Shown: piece after piece, positions 43,328 through 52,827 of the stretch | Numbering within the stretch: the first letter of the stretch is position 1 | How the letters are laid out: every line of letters begins with the position of its first letter | NCBI GenBank assembly: GCA_902632605.1 | Contig: CACPDB010000004.1 | Location: forward strand, 96,511-160,510 | Length of the DNA: 64,000 nucleotides | Source: an uncultured SAR86 cluster bacterium | GTDB lineage: Bacteria; Pseudomonadota; Gammaproteobacteria; Magnimaribacterales; AG-339-G14 | Direction of reading: 5' to 3' | Notes under the pieces: model-generated | What the model saw: only the letters and a program-made list of their open reading frames with translations | Told to the model about the DNA's origin: nothing | Databases searched by the model: none | Program-made: the position numbers and the translations under genes

Positions 43328-43909
43328 ATGAGATTAATAATTAGCCTGCTTACATCGCTAATAATTTTTATTTCATTTTTTTTTGTATACGAAAAAAGTT
43401 CTAATAAACATAATAATGTAGAAGCTGTAGAAGACAAGCAAGCCAAAATAGAATTGCAAAATAAATTAAACGATTTAACTTCTTTAAGTAATAGAGTATC
43501 AAAAAAAAATATTTATCTTGATTTGGAACAACTAAACATAAGTGAAGTTGAACTTTCTGGAATAAATGGTACTGCTTTTCAAAAAGTAAATAACTTTGAA
43601 GAATCATTTGTGGATATCATTCCTGGTGATATTTTGAATGTGAATCTTTTTGGAAATTTTTTCCAAGAAGAAATTAAATCTATAGAAAAATCATTTGGTA
43701 ATAAAATTATTACAACTTACTCAAAGACCAATGAAAATGAATCTTTTATCGTAATTGGAAAGGAAGTCGCTTTTGGAAAGTTTCATATTAACGAAAAGGT
43801 ATTCCTGTTGAAAAAAGATTCAAAACTGACTTATGTTGTTAATACTGCTGAAGCAAATCTTGAAATACCGCAATTTAGCGAAGAAGATTATTCAACAAGG
43901 CAAAAATAA
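43328..43909 (+). CDS. Membrane-anchored exported protein of unknown function
   Basis: A 193-residue protein not recognised. Residues 1-20 form one hydrophobic N-terminal anchor or signal (IISLLTSLIIFISFFFVYE). The rest is hydrophilic and beta-rich, with a segment (DIIPGDILNVNLFGNFFQEEI) and charged low-complexity ends. It converges with the large metalloprotease gene, their stops 4 bp apart, and diverges from the glycosyltransferase. A link with the protease, for example as an inhibitor or chaperone, is only a guess from position. Confidence 0.6.
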   Translation: MRLIISLLTSLIIFISFFFVYEKSSNKHNNVEAVEDKQAKIELQNKLNDLTSLSNRVSKKNIYLDLEQLNISEVELSGINGTAFQKVNNFEESFVDIIPGDILNVNLFGNFFQEEIKSIEKSFGNKIITTYSKTNENESFIVIGKEVAFGKFHINEKVFLLKKDSKLTYVVNTAEANLEIPQFSEEDYSTRQK

Positions 43910-43913
43910 TTCT

Positions 43914-46900
43914 CTAATCTGGAACACCATCCGAATTAGCATCAACTGAAGTGGTAGGGTCAAGTTTAAAAGCATCAGAAATATCCAAAACTCCATCATT
44001 ATCATCATCATTATCCAATTTATTTTCAATACCATCTCCATCTGAGTCAGCAGTTTCCAGTTTCCATATTCTTCCTAAGTGATCGCGATACTGAATGATA
44101 CCCATTTCTGGACTCATCCAAAAAATTGTATGCATCAAATAAGGCGTATCGCTATAAGGACTATTGTTGTTGTCCCAAATTGTAAAAACATATTTTACAG
44201 TTTCAAAATTTCCATAGGGAACGCTAATGGTTTCATTTTTAATAAAGTGATTAAAGTGATAAACATTGTTATAAGTTGGTGGATCTCCATAATGTGCATT
44301 ACTGCAATCTCTTGCTAGAAAATTACCTACGCTTTGGAATGAATCAAAGAAAACACATAAATTGTTATTATTGTAGAGAGTGTATTCATCTTGATTTGAA
44401 AATTTGTAACCCGCTTCATAATCAGTTCGATTTATATAATATTTGTTATCCTTTTCATAAAAATGAAAAGCCATTTTAGGATTTCCGTTAAATGAATTTT
44501 CCCACTTAAAACTTTTATATATCTGCCCATTTATATCAACATCGGAAAACTCAGTAACTTGAAAAACTCTTGTAGAGCCAGCATTTGAAAAAGTAGAAAT
44601 ACCGCCTGATATTTTTGGAAAATAGTTCTTAATATTTATTTTATTTGAAATATTAGAGTTATCTAAAGAACTAGCCGGCAAAATGCTAGAAAATCTTGTT
44701 CCTAAATTGTTGTACCATTTAGTATTATCGCTAACATTCAGAACACCGCATGCTGAACCATTTTTACATGTCACATTAGGATTTGAAAAAAAATCAGGCG
44801 AGATATTGTTGTAACTCATGACAGTTCCCCAATCTAAACTATCTGTAAAATCTCCGTCGGTATTTCCATCGACACGATGACCGTAAGCGTAAGACTGTCC
44901 AGTTTCTCCTGGCCAATGTCCTGAGCCTAAATTGTGTCCTAACTCATGAGCGAACACTTTATCAGGAAAACAAGGATTACATCCTGGTTCTGACCAATTA
45001 GGATCAACTGACCAAGCAGACAAATACCCATGAGCAATATCCCAATCAATTAAATTATCAATAGATAAATCAATTGAGGCTGTTCCTCCTGTTTGACCCT
45101 TTGCTGCGTCCCATCTAGAGAGAAGAATAAAATAATCAGCACCATACATGACTTGGTCTTTTTTTATTTTTTCCCTTCCAAGTAGTGAAGAAAAAATTGT
45201 ATCTCCAGACTGATTGCTAACGTCAACATCATATGGCAAGAGCTTAAGCAAATTGAACTGAATTTCAGATTTACTTCTTGTTAGGGCATTGTTTGTAGAT
45301 GTAATAAGATATAAAACTCTGGTACGAATAGCATTTTCTGTAGTGTATTTAGCTAACATATCTGGCGCATAATAAACCAAGAGATCTACTTCATAGGCAA
45401 CATTAGTAACATTGATTATTAAATCTCTGCTATCAGATAAAGAACCATCAGATACTGAAACTGTCACACGAAAAGAAGACTTAGTTTCGTAATCTGGAGG
45501 GTTTATAAAAGACAATTCTCCAAGATTAGAAATATTAAAATATGCTGAATCAATTCCTGATAAAGCGAAACTTAAGGTATCACCATCAACATCGCTAGCA
45601 GCTATGTTTAAAACATTTAGTTGATTTTCTGGAATTGTTACTTCATTTGACGAGATTGAAATGATCGGAGCATCATTCAGAGGTTGAACAGATATATTTA
45701 CTGATGCGGAAGTGCTTAATGAGCCTTGCTCAAGCGTGTATGAAAAAGAGTCGTTGCCATTAAAATTTATATTTGGTTGATATACCAAAATGTTTGAATT
45801 ATTTTTATTTATCGTTCCATTGACTGGTTGTGTGAATGAGACATTAAAAGACGATTGACTATCAAAATCATCGTTTTCTAGAACGTCTATATTGAATGAC
45901 TGATCTTCAAAAGAGGAGACAGCATCAGGATTTGCTTTGATAGAAAATGCTAAGGCGGATTCTGATTGGCCAGATATTTCAGAAATGTAAGAAATTAGAT
46001 CGAGACTGTATCTTGAATAAATATTTTCTCGATCATTGTTTGATGCAACTAAAACAAGGTCATTAAAAAAAGTATTAGATGCAAAATAAAATAATCCATG
46101 AGTTGCAGCTAAATTGGGTTTAACTTGTATCAAGGGTATGAAAGCCTTATACATATTTTTTACTTTCGTCTTAATTTCATTTTCTATGGAAAGCGAAAAT
46201 TTAAGAACCACATCGTCTACTAAAGAATCTAAAAAAACTGTAGATTCCAAGTTAATTTCATTTTGAGAAATCTGATAAATTGCTACCACTCGATCTAAGA
46301 CTAATTGAAAGATTTCGCTGCTATTGATGTTTGAAGCGCTTAAATTATTCACTAGTCTTGTCAGTGATAAAGTTATAGAGGTCAATTGATTTGCTCTTTC
46401 ATAGGCCTCAGCAAACACGAATCCATTATTTAAATTAGCTACATGGTCAGTAGTATTTACATCTAAATTTTGATCTAAACCCAGAATATTATTTATGGTT
46501 GTTGAAAATGGGTTAGTTAATTTTTTTAGAGATTCTGAAAGAAAAAAATCTGCTGTTGTTAATGGTGAAATAATAAAATTTTGCGAAGTATTAGAAGTTA
46601 TTAGTTCATCTATTTTATGATTGATTAAAATCAAACCTTGTAAGCTATTATTTGTATCTAAATCTATACCGCCAGAAGTTTGAACCCTAAAGTCAGCTTG
46701 ATTTGTTGTTAGATTAAATCTTCCTTGACTATTTGAAGTTGTCTTTGATTCTCCAATATTTGAAAAATCATTTGTAGTTTCAATCCAAACATCGGCGTTT
46801 CTAATATAACCATCTACTACCAGTCCATTAATTGATTTAGGTTGAGTTACAAAAGAAACATCCCTTGAAAGTTCTGAAGAACTATTACCTCCTCCGCAAG

Positions 46901-46952
46901 AACAAAGAACAAAAGTAAAAAGAAAAATTTTAAAAAAAATTGAATCTAGCAT
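43914..46952 (-). CDS. Reprolysin-like metzincin metalloprotease lipoprotein with cadherin-like and calcium-binding repeats
   Basis: A 1012-residue surface protein. A lipoprotein signal ends LCSCGGG. After a helical N-terminal region come Ig/cadherin-like repeats around residues 330-520 (NDAPIISISSNEVTIPE, AASDVDGDTLSFALSGID). The protease domain has the metzincin zinc motif HELGHNLGSGH (His669, Glu670, His673, His679) and a Met-turn GTVMSY. The C-terminus carries thrombospondin type 3-like calcium motifs (DSDGDGIENKLDNDDDNDG). It probably degrades protein at the cell surface. The M12B-like call is by motif; the substrate is unknown. Confidence 0.9.
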   Translation of the reverse strand: MLDSIFFKIFLFTFVLCSCGGGNSSSELSRDVSFVTQPKSINGLVVDGYIRNADVWIETTNDFSNIGESKTTSNSQGRFNLTTNQADFRVQTSGGIDLDTNNSLQGLILINHKIDELITSNTSQNFIISPLTTADFFLSESLKKLTNPFSTTINNILGLDQNLDVNTTDHVANLNNGFVFAEAYERANQLTSITLSLTRLVNNLSASNINSSEIFQLVLDRVVAIYQISQNEINLESTVFLDSLVDDVVLKFSLSIENEIKTKVKNMYKAFIPLIQVKPNLAATHGLFYFASNTFFNDLVLVASNNDRENIYSRYSLDLISYISEISGQSESALAFSIKANPDAVSSFEDQSFNIDVLENDDFDSQSSFNVSFTQPVNGTINKNNSNILVYQPNINFNGNDSFSYTLEQGSLSTSASVNISVQPLNDAPIISISSNEVTIPENQLNVLNIAASDVDGDTLSFALSGIDSAYFNISNLGELSFINPPDYETKSSFRVTVSVSDGSLSDSRDLIINVTNVAYEVDLLVYYAPDMLAKYTTENAIRTRVLYLITSTNNALTRSKSEIQFNLLKLLPYDVDVSNQSGDTIFSSLLGREKIKKDQVMYGADYFILLSRWDAAKGQTGGTASIDLSIDNLIDWDIAHGYLSAWSVDPNWSEPGCNPCFPDKVFAHELGHNLGSGHWPGETGQSYAYGHRVDGNTDGDFTDSLDWGTVMSYNNISPDFFSNPNVTCKNGSACGVLNVSDNTKWYNNLGTRFSSILPASSLDNSNISNKINIKNYFPKISGGISTFSNAGSTRVFQVTEFSDVDINGQIYKSFKWENSFNGNPKMAFHFYEKDNKYYINRTDYEAGYKFSNQDEYTLYNNNNLCVFFDSFQSVGNFLARDCSNAHYGDPPTYNNVYHFNHFIKNETISVPYGNFETVKYVFTIWDNNNSPYSDTPYLMHTIFWMSPEMGIIQYRDHLGRIWKLETADSDGDGIENKLDNDDDNDGVLDISDAFKLDPTTSVDANSDGVPD

Positions 46953-46966
46953 GGTGCTAGTTTTTA

Positions 46967-48430
46967 TTAAGATTTCTTATTTGAAAACTGTAGGTTGCCG
47001 TCTTCCATTTTTCCAAATTTAACGTCAAACCAATCTTTTAAATAATCTTGATAATTAACCCAAGGTTTTTTATTACCTTGCTTAGCAAACTTATGGATGG
47101 ACCTTTGAATATATCCGGAAGACCAGTCTTCAAGCCAATCTTTAGATTCTTCGACATCGGAAGGAATTTCAGGACAACATTTTTTGAAATTGTTTTTATC
47201 CATGTGTTTGATTAGACGGCAGACATATTCACTTGTGATATCTGCCTTCAAGGTCCAAGAAGCATTAATGTAGCCAAAAGAATTTACAAAATTAGGTATC
47301 CCGCTATACATCATGCTTTTGTAAGTCATAGTATCTGAGACCTTAACCATTGAATCATCAACTTTAACTTCTATTCCGCCGAAGTTTTCAAGAACAATTC
47401 CAGTTGCAGTAATAATTACGTCAGTTTTTAAAACCTCGCCAGACTTAAGCTCAATACCTTCCTTAGTAAACTTTTCAATATGATCGGTAACAATGGATAC
47501 ATCATTTTGTCTGATTGCCTCAAATAAATCGCTATTTGGAACTAAACACATACGTTGTTCCCAAGGATTATAGGATGGGGTGAAGTGCTTTTGTATATTG
47601 TAATTTGGAAGTTCTTCTTTAACTCTATCAAGCAAAAATTCCTTAACTTTTTCAGGGCGATTTCTTGCTCTTTTGTAAAGCCACTGTTGAAAAAGGACAT
47701 TCCTGAGTCTTATGATGCTATAAACAAAACGCCTTGGAAGAAACTTATTCAGAAAAAGAGCTATCGCGTCCTCATCTGGGGCGGAGGCGTAATATGTAGG
47801 TGACCTTTGGAGCATTGTCACATGCTTTGCTTTTTTTGACATCGCAGGAACAATTGTCGCTGCGGTAGCACCACTTCCAATCACAACAATATTTTTTCCC
47901 TCGTAATCAAAATCTTCTGGCCACTCCTGAGGATGAATGATTTCGCCTTGAAATTCTTCTCTTCCTTTAAATTCTGGTAAGTGCCCACCTTTGTAACTGT
48001 AATAACCTGCACACATATACAGAAAAGAAGATTTAAAGAGTTTAGTCTCACCAGAATTTTTATCTTCAACCTTTAAAGTCCAAAGATTTTCAGAGGAAGA
48101 CCATTCGGCTTGATGCACGTGGTGTCTGTATCTTATTTTATCTGTTAGTTCGTACTCCTTAATAGTTTCTTCTAAATATTCCATTATGGAAGAGCCATCT
48201 GCTATTGATTTTCGGTGAAGCCAAGGTTTAAAACTAAAACCAAGAGTATGCATGTCTGAATCTGATCTTATACCTGGATATTTGAATAAATCCCAAGTGC
48301 CGCCAAAATTATCTCTGCCCTCTAAAATCAGGTACTTTTTATTGGGACACTTCATACTGAGATGTGCGCCAGCACCAATGCCAGAAATACCTGAACCAAC
48401 AATCAGTACATCTAAGATTTCTTCATTCAT
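46967..48430 (-). CDS. FAD-dependent monooxygenase, Baeyer-Villiger/EthA-like
   Basis: A 487-residue flavoprotein with two Rossmann folds: FAD GSGISG at residues 12-17 and NADPH GSGATA at 185-190. The fingerprint F-x-G-x3-H-x3-W between them is seen as FQGEIIHPQEW (160-170), marking Baeyer-Villiger or related class B monooxygenases. They insert oxygen next to a carbonyl or oxidise heteroatoms. NFGGTWDLFKYPGIRSD is typical of the EthA group. A substrate such as a ketone from terpenoid or steroid breakdown would suit the nearby genes but is inference. It precedes the metalloprotease by 14 bp. Confidence 0.9.
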   Translation of the reverse strand: MNEEILDVLIVGSGISGIGAGAHLSMKCPNKKYLILEGRDNFGGTWDLFKYPGIRSDSDMHTLGFSFKPWLHRKSIADGSSIMEYLEETIKEYELTDKIRYRHHVHQAEWSSSENLWTLKVEDKNSGETKLFKSSFLYMCAGYYSYKGGHLPEFKGREEFQGEIIHPQEWPEDFDYEGKNIVVIGSGATAATIVPAMSKKAKHVTMLQRSPTYYASAPDEDAIALFLNKFLPRRFVYSIIRLRNVLFQQWLYKRARNRPEKVKEFLLDRVKEELPNYNIQKHFTPSYNPWEQRMCLVPNSDLFEAIRQNDVSIVTDHIEKFTKEGIELKSGEVLKTDVIITATGIVLENFGGIEVKVDDSMVKVSDTMTYKSMMYSGIPNFVNSFGYINASWTLKADITSEYVCRLIKHMDKNNFKKCCPEIPSDVEESKDWLEDWSSGYIQRSIHKFAKQGNKKPWVNYQDYLKDWFDVKFGKMEDGNLQFSNKKS

Positions 48431-48465
48431 AGTTTTATTATAAATACTTAATATTTCTTTTGAAA

Positions 48466-48822
48466 TTATTCTTCAATTTCAAATCCAGCAGTAATCCAGT
48501 CAGTTATACCCCCTTTTAAAGAGAAAACATTATTAAATCCCATTTCATTGAGAGATTTAGAACCCAACACCGACCTAAAACCACTCGCACAATACAAAAT
48601 AATTTCATCATCACTATTGGCAACTTCTAAAATGCCTTTTTCAAGAACGCCTCTGCCAATATGAAATGCTGAAGGAATTCTACCAGAAACCCACTCTCGG
48701 TCTTCCCTGATATCAATTAGTTTTATTTGTTTATTACTTTCAATTTTTTCCTTGAGTTGGTAAATATCAACTTCCGGAACGTTTTTTAAAGCTTCTTGAA
48801 CTAAATCTTGAAAATTTTTCAT
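48466..48822 (-). CDS. Rhodanese-like sulfurtransferase
   Basis: A 118-residue single-domain rhodanese. LIDIREDREWVSGRIPSAFHIG is the family N-terminal motif and the catalytic Cys78 lies in the active loop YCASGFRS. It likely carries persulfide sulfur in the cytoplasm or acts in stress; no partner is evident. Its ATG overlaps the upstream small membrane protein gene by 4 bp (ATGA), so it belongs to the same transcript as the cytochrome and beta-helix genes. Confidence 0.92.
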   Translation of the reverse strand: MKNFQDLVQEALKNVPEVDIYQLKEKIESNKQIKLIDIREDREWVSGRIPSAFHIGRGVLEKGILEVANSDDEIILYCASGFRSVLGSKSLNEMGFNNVFSLKGGITDWITAGFEIEE

Positions 48823-49037
48823 TTAAACCAACAAACCTTTACAACCTCTATTCCTTCAACCTCAGTAACACAACCATCTTCATGAGCGATAATAATTGCG
48901 CTTAAAATAATACCAACAGAAATGATAGAAGAAATTGCAATCAATTTTCCAAATTTTTTCACTAAGTAAGTAGTTAAGTAAGAAAAGATTAAAATAATTC
49001 CTATCAAAAAAAGTGAAATTATTAAAATTCTTAACAT
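48819..49037 (-). CDS. Small membrane protein, unknown
   Basis: A 72-residue protein with two hydrophobic segments (ILIISLFLIGIILIFSYLT and LIAISSIISVGIILSAIII) and a short C-terminal tail DGCVTEVEGIEVVKVCWFK with two cysteines, which could form a disulfide or bind metal. It overlaps the next small gene by one base and rhodanese by four. Not recognised; coding status is supported by tight overlaps within the operon. Confidence 0.55.
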   Translation of the reverse strand: MLRILIISLFLIGIILIFSYLTTYLVKKFGKLIAISSIISVGIILSAIIIAHEDGCVTEVEGIEVVKVCWFK

Positions 49038-49243
49038 CAGTTAATATATTTTTTCTTAAGAATTCTCACCAGAAAATAAATTGGGGAAATTATTAAGAAA
49101 CAAATCAATAATTCTGCCCAAAAATTTAACTTGGTGACACTTCGAATGAAGCTTGCTAAGTACATACTACCAAATCCTAGGAAACCATAAATCACAAATA
49201 AAGAAACATCTATTTTAGAGATTATGCTTTTGATAAGTTTCAT
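49037..49243 (-). CDS. Small membrane protein, unknown
   Basis: A 68-residue protein with two hydrophobic segments (VSLFVIYGFLGFGSMYLASF and FWAELLICFLIISPIYFLV) and a basic end RILKKKYIN, suggesting a hairpin with cytoplasmic tail. It starts with ATG overlapping the cytochrome gene stop by four bases. Not recognised. It and the following 72-residue protein may be a pair. Confidence 0.55.
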   Translation of the reverse strand: MKLIKSIISKIDVSLFVIYGFLGFGSMYLASFIRSVTKLNFWAELLICFLIISPIYFLVRILKKKYIN

Positions 49244-50262
49244 TTATCGTAGTTTTTTATCCAGCTTTCAATTAGTCTAATGCCTTCAGAATGGGCTAAA
49301 GCCCTTCCAGACTCTGGCATCATAATACCCGGATCTTCAGATTTCATTCGATATAACAATATAGATTTTTCTGGTTTACCCGGAACAATTGAATACAAAA
49401 GATTACCACTCGCTCGACCTGCGGCTACTGGCGGTTTATTTACTCCAAGTTTTCTAACATCTTTCACATTTACTGAGAGATACAGTCCAGTTGTGTCTGC
49501 TGAGCCGCCTGGCATATGGCAATGGCCACAATTCACATCCAGATAAGCTCTTGCTCTGTCATCTAAAGCTTCTTCGGTATTTTTCCAGTCAGCAACTACT
49601 TTTTGCGGATCGTGATTTTCAACAAGACCATTTTCTATCCAATAGTCAATTTGATTTATGCTTTTATTATGCTGAGTTATCTCAAAATTGAGATTTCTGG
49701 ATTTTGGTCCTATTGGCATAATTTTGTTATCAGATAAATGACATTCCTTACATTGGTTCTGATTAGGAACTCGATAATCTACTTTTTTTAATTTCCCGTC
49801 GTGAAGAAATTCAATTCCTTCAATAGTTTTTCCGGAAACCTTAAGGAATGCATCCTCCTGATTTTCATCCCAAATATAAGTGTGAGCAGACCAACCTGAT
49901 TCTTGTAAAAGAAGCAATCGGGTTTCCAATAAAACTTTGTTATTGTTCGATGCCATCTCATAGGAGAATGTTTTAACTAATGCAGATCCAATTGGAAATT
50001 CGTAAACCTTATCAAAAGAATGAATAGCTTTTTTTTCTTGAGGAATATAAACAAATCTGTCCTTCAAAGAGTAGTCGGAAAACAAAGGAGTTTGAAGAAA
50101 GTATTTGTGAACATTATCGTTAGGAATTTGTTCTTTAGGTGATTTAAAAAAGTCATAGTCTGATAGCTTAGCTTCAGGTCTTTTTGAGAGAATAGCTTCA
50201 TCGTTTACTGCAAAAATTAATTGCGAAAAGATTGCAACTATTAAAAGAAGTTTTTTTACCAT
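49240..50262 (-). CDS. Exported diheme c-type cytochrome (SO2930-like)
   Basis: A 340-residue periplasmic protein. A signal peptide (KKLLLIVAIFSQLIFAV) is followed by two haem c sites: CKECH at residues 171-175 and CGHCH at 245-249. The first half has no haem site and is beta-rich. A protein of this kind occurs next to a parallel beta-helix protein in Shewanella (SO2930 group), as here, where the two genes overlap by 7 bp. Electron-transfer role is inferred from haem sites; partner and substrate are unknown. Confidence 0.82.
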   Translation of the reverse strand: MVKKLLLIVAIFSQLIFAVNDEAILSKRPEAKLSDYDFFKSPKEQIPNDNVHKYFLQTPLFSDYSLKDRFVYIPQEKKAIHSFDKVYEFPIGSALVKTFSYEMASNNNKVLLETRLLLLQESGWSAHTYIWDENQEDAFLKVSGKTIEGIEFLHDGKLKKVDYRVPNQNQCKECHLSDNKIMPIGPKSRNLNFEITQHNKSINQIDYWIENGLVENHDPQKVVADWKNTEEALDDRARAYLDVNCGHCHMPGGSADTTGLYLSVNVKDVRKLGVNKPPVAAGRASGNLLYSIVPGKPEKSILLYRMKSEDPGIMMPESGRALAHSEGIRLIESWIKNYDK

Positions 50263-51482
50263 TCGGCAATTGGATCAAGATTTTTTACATCTGAGAAATA
50301 TTCCTTCCCATTGAATTCTGGACTATGAAAAAAAGACATCACAAAGTACCAAAATAGATCAAGATTTAAAAACTTAGCATCGTTATTTGAATCAAGAATA
50401 AGTCTTTCTTCTTTTTTTTGACCAAAAACGTTTTGCCAAAAAGGTAAAATACCGTCCCACATAATATCTGGTTGAAAACCATTGGAGATTTCTACTAACA
50501 AAGGAGAAAGCTCTCCTCGATTGAAGTCTGGATCATAACCAGAATTTTTAAAATAATTATCATAAATTTGAATATTTCTTGGATAAGGATCATATGAATC
50601 GTCTCCAGACTCAAGATCACCAGCCACTAAGGCGACACCTATTGTTGAATTGTTTTCAAAAGTATTCTTAAAAACTTCTACATGACGATTAGCTCTTATG
50701 ACCAATCCAGTTCCTTTTGGTACTTGTCCGACAATATTTCCTTCTGGGGCAAAATTTTCTGTATTGTTATTTGATGAAATATTATTAAAAACTCTGACAA
50801 ATTTTCCACCTTGTTTGGGTAAATCTGGTAAATCAAAAACTAAAATTCCCGCGGTATTATTCTCAGCAACATTGTCATAAACATCGGCATAGTAAGAATT
50901 TTCAATTTCAATTCCAGCAACATTGAAATAAACTTCAGTATTCCTCACTATAATGTTTTCAGATTGTCCAACATATACTCCAGCATCAGATGCTCCAATA
51001 GCAATGCAACCGTCAATTAGCACCTCCTCAGATTCGACGGGATAGAGACCGTAAGCTCCGTTTTTGGTATCTGGTCCATTTGTCCATTCAGTTCTTAAGT
51101 TTAAAAATTTGATATTTTTAGAACCTTTAGATTTGATAGCATCACCTTTAGCATTTTCGACGGCAAAATCTTCTAAAGTTATATTGTTGGAAGTTATAAG
51201 AAGACCTTGTGCTCCTGTCTTTTGCTCTGAAAAGTTTAAAATAGTTTTTTTGTGACCTTCTCCTTTAAGAGTAATATTATCGATATCGAGAGATAAACCG
51301 TGATTCAAATTATAAATTCCTGCGGCTAAAGAAATGGTATCTCCTTCTTGAGCTAAAATCATCGCGGACTGAATATCATCTTGTGCTGAATCGCTGGGAG
51401 ATATTTTCCATTCCTCTGAAAAAATGAATGTGGAGATAAATAAACAACAAAGAATTGAAAACTTTTTAATTAATAAATCCAT
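50256..51482 (-). CDS. Exported right-handed parallel beta-helix protein
   Basis: A 408-residue protein with a signal peptide (FSILCCLFISTFIFSEEW). From about residue 60 to 310 it shows spaced repeats such as NNITLEDFAVENAKGDAIKS, NIIVRNTEVYFNVAGIEIEN and VEVFKNTFENNSTIGVALV, the pectate-lyase-like beta-helix pattern with IE/NN ladders. Similar folds are in NosD and polysaccharide lyases; no catalytic set is recognisable. It is upstream of and overlaps the diheme cytochrome gene, and probably works with it in the periplasm. Confidence 0.82.
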   Translation of the reverse strand: MDLLIKKFSILCCLFISTFIFSEEWKISPSDSAQDDIQSAMILAQEGDTISLAAGIYNLNHGLSLDIDNITLKGEGHKKTILNFSEQKTGAQGLLITSNNITLEDFAVENAKGDAIKSKGSKNIKFLNLRTEWTNGPDTKNGAYGLYPVESEEVLIDGCIAIGASDAGVYVGQSENIIVRNTEVYFNVAGIEIENSYYADVYDNVAENNTAGILVFDLPDLPKQGGKFVRVFNNISSNNNTENFAPEGNIVGQVPKGTGLVIRANRHVEVFKNTFENNSTIGVALVAGDLESGDDSYDPYPRNIQIYDNYFKNSGYDPDFNRGELSPLLVEISNGFQPDIMWDGILPFWQNVFGQKKEERLILDSNNDAKFLNLDLFWYFVMSFFHSPEFNGKEYFSDVKNLDPIAEW

Positions 51483-51527
51483 CGGCTTATTTTACTTTAA
51501 ATTCTTCGTGATAGACTTATTTTCACT

Positions 51528-52295
51528 ATGAGTAATAAAGACTTAAAAACCAAAATAGAAAACCATATTGGTTACGTTTCAATCAATAGACCGCCCAACA
51601 ACCATTTCGATGCCGAACTTATTGGTCAAATTGCAGATTTCTTAGAGGAAATGGATAACGAAAGTGAATGCAGAAGTATTATTTTATCTTCAGAAGGAAA
51701 ACATTTTTGTGCTGGAGCTGACTTTACTAGATCCTCCTATAAGGAAGAATCAGATCCTTATGAAAGGTTGTATCAAGAGGCAGTAAGACTTTTTAAAACT
51801 AAAAAACCGGTCATAGCAACCATTCAGGGAGCAGCTGTAGGAGGTGGATTGGGAGTAGCCCTTTCTGCTGACTTTAGAATCGCTTGTGAAGAATCTAGAT
51901 TCAGTGCAAATTTTTCTAAATTAGCTTTTCATCAAGGATTTGGCACCACGGTAACTCTTCCGCGAGTCGTTGGAAATCAGAAAGCAAAATGGATGTTACT
52001 TACCAGCGCTAGAGTAAAAGGTAAGGAAGCTTTTGAAATAGGTCTTGCTGATTTTCTTGTTCCTCAAAATGAATTAATGTCCAAAGCAGAAGAACTAGCA
52101 AAAGAAATTAATGCTGCAGGTCCTTTGGGAGTGCAAGCTATAAGAGAGACAATCAAAGGTGACTCCGTTAAAAAAATTGAAGAGATAGTCAAATGGGAAC
52201 TTTCTGAACAAAATAGACTTAGAGAGACGGCTGATTTTCAAGAGGGAATCAAAGCATCTCTAGAAAGAAGAGATCCAGAATTTACTGGTAATTAA
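51528..52295 (+). CDS. Enoyl-CoA hydratase/isomerase
   Basis: A 255-residue crotonase-fold enzyme. FCAGADFTRSSY and GAAVGGGLGVALSADFRIA form the oxyanion hole, and FSKLAFHQGFGTTVTLPRVVG is typical. It hydrates or isomerises enoyl-CoA esters in the cytoplasm. It converges with the thioesterase gene, overlapping by 4 bp at the stops. Its substrate cannot be told; it is a different subgroup from the hydratase at 14697. Confidence 0.88.
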   Translation: MSNKDLKTKIENHIGYVSINRPPNNHFDAELIGQIADFLEEMDNESECRSIILSSEGKHFCAGADFTRSSYKEESDPYERLYQEAVRLFKTKKPVIATIQGAAVGGGLGVALSADFRIACEESRFSANFSKLAFHQGFGTTVTLPRVVGNQKAKWMLLTSARVKGKEAFEIGLADFLVPQNELMSKAEELAKEINAAGPLGVQAIRETIKGDSVKKIEEIVKWELSEQNRLRETADFQEGIKASLERRDPEFTGN

Positions 52296-52762
52296 GTTTT
52301 AATCTTAAACCTTAAGTCAAAATCTAATTCACCGAGAGCATCGTTTTCTTCTTTCATCTGAAGTACTTTATTAAAGGAATCATCTGGCATAGGGCACGAC
52401 TTTCTTTTTTTCATGTCGATGTGAATAAGAAGAATTTCTTCTATTGCGCTAAGTTCTTTATCGTTATTTAAAAGAATCCCAACATGATGGATTAATTTTC
52501 TATTCACGTTGACAATTCTGTAATGAGTGGAAATCTTATCTCCTAATAGGTTTTCTTTTACGTATCTGAGATTTTGTTCAAGAGTGAAAGTGCTAAAACC
52601 GGAGTTAATATAATCGAATCCCATTCCGAGTTGGTTGAACATTTCATAGGATCCTTCTTCAAAGATTTTTGTATAAAAAGTCACATTCATATGACCGTTC
52701 AGGTCACACATTTCTTCAGTAACCTTTTTTGCAATGCCTGGATATGGAAATTTATTTTTCAT
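52292..52762 (-). CDS. Hotdog-fold acyl-CoA thioesterase
   Basis: A 156-residue hotdog protein. DLNGHMNVTFYTKIFEEGSYEM is the family active-site helix region (DxNGHMN); the strand HYRIVNVNRKLIHHVGIL follows. It resembles the 4-hydroxybenzoyl-CoA/FadM thioesterase group, hydrolysing acyl-CoA to free acid and CoA. It lies opposite the enoyl-CoA hydratase. Confidence 0.82.
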   Translation of the reverse strand: MKNKFPYPGIAKKVTEEMCDLNGHMNVTFYTKIFEEGSYEMFNQLGMGFDYINSGFSTFTLEQNLRYVKENLLGDKISTHYRIVNVNRKLIHHVGILLNNDKELSAIEEILLIHIDMKKRKSCPMPDDSFNKVLQMKEENDALGELDFDLRFKIKT

Positions 52763-52827
52763 AGCTATTTAAATAATGAATAGTTATTAACTGAATAAAA
52801 AAGTTTCAAATAAAGTAAATTAAAAGA

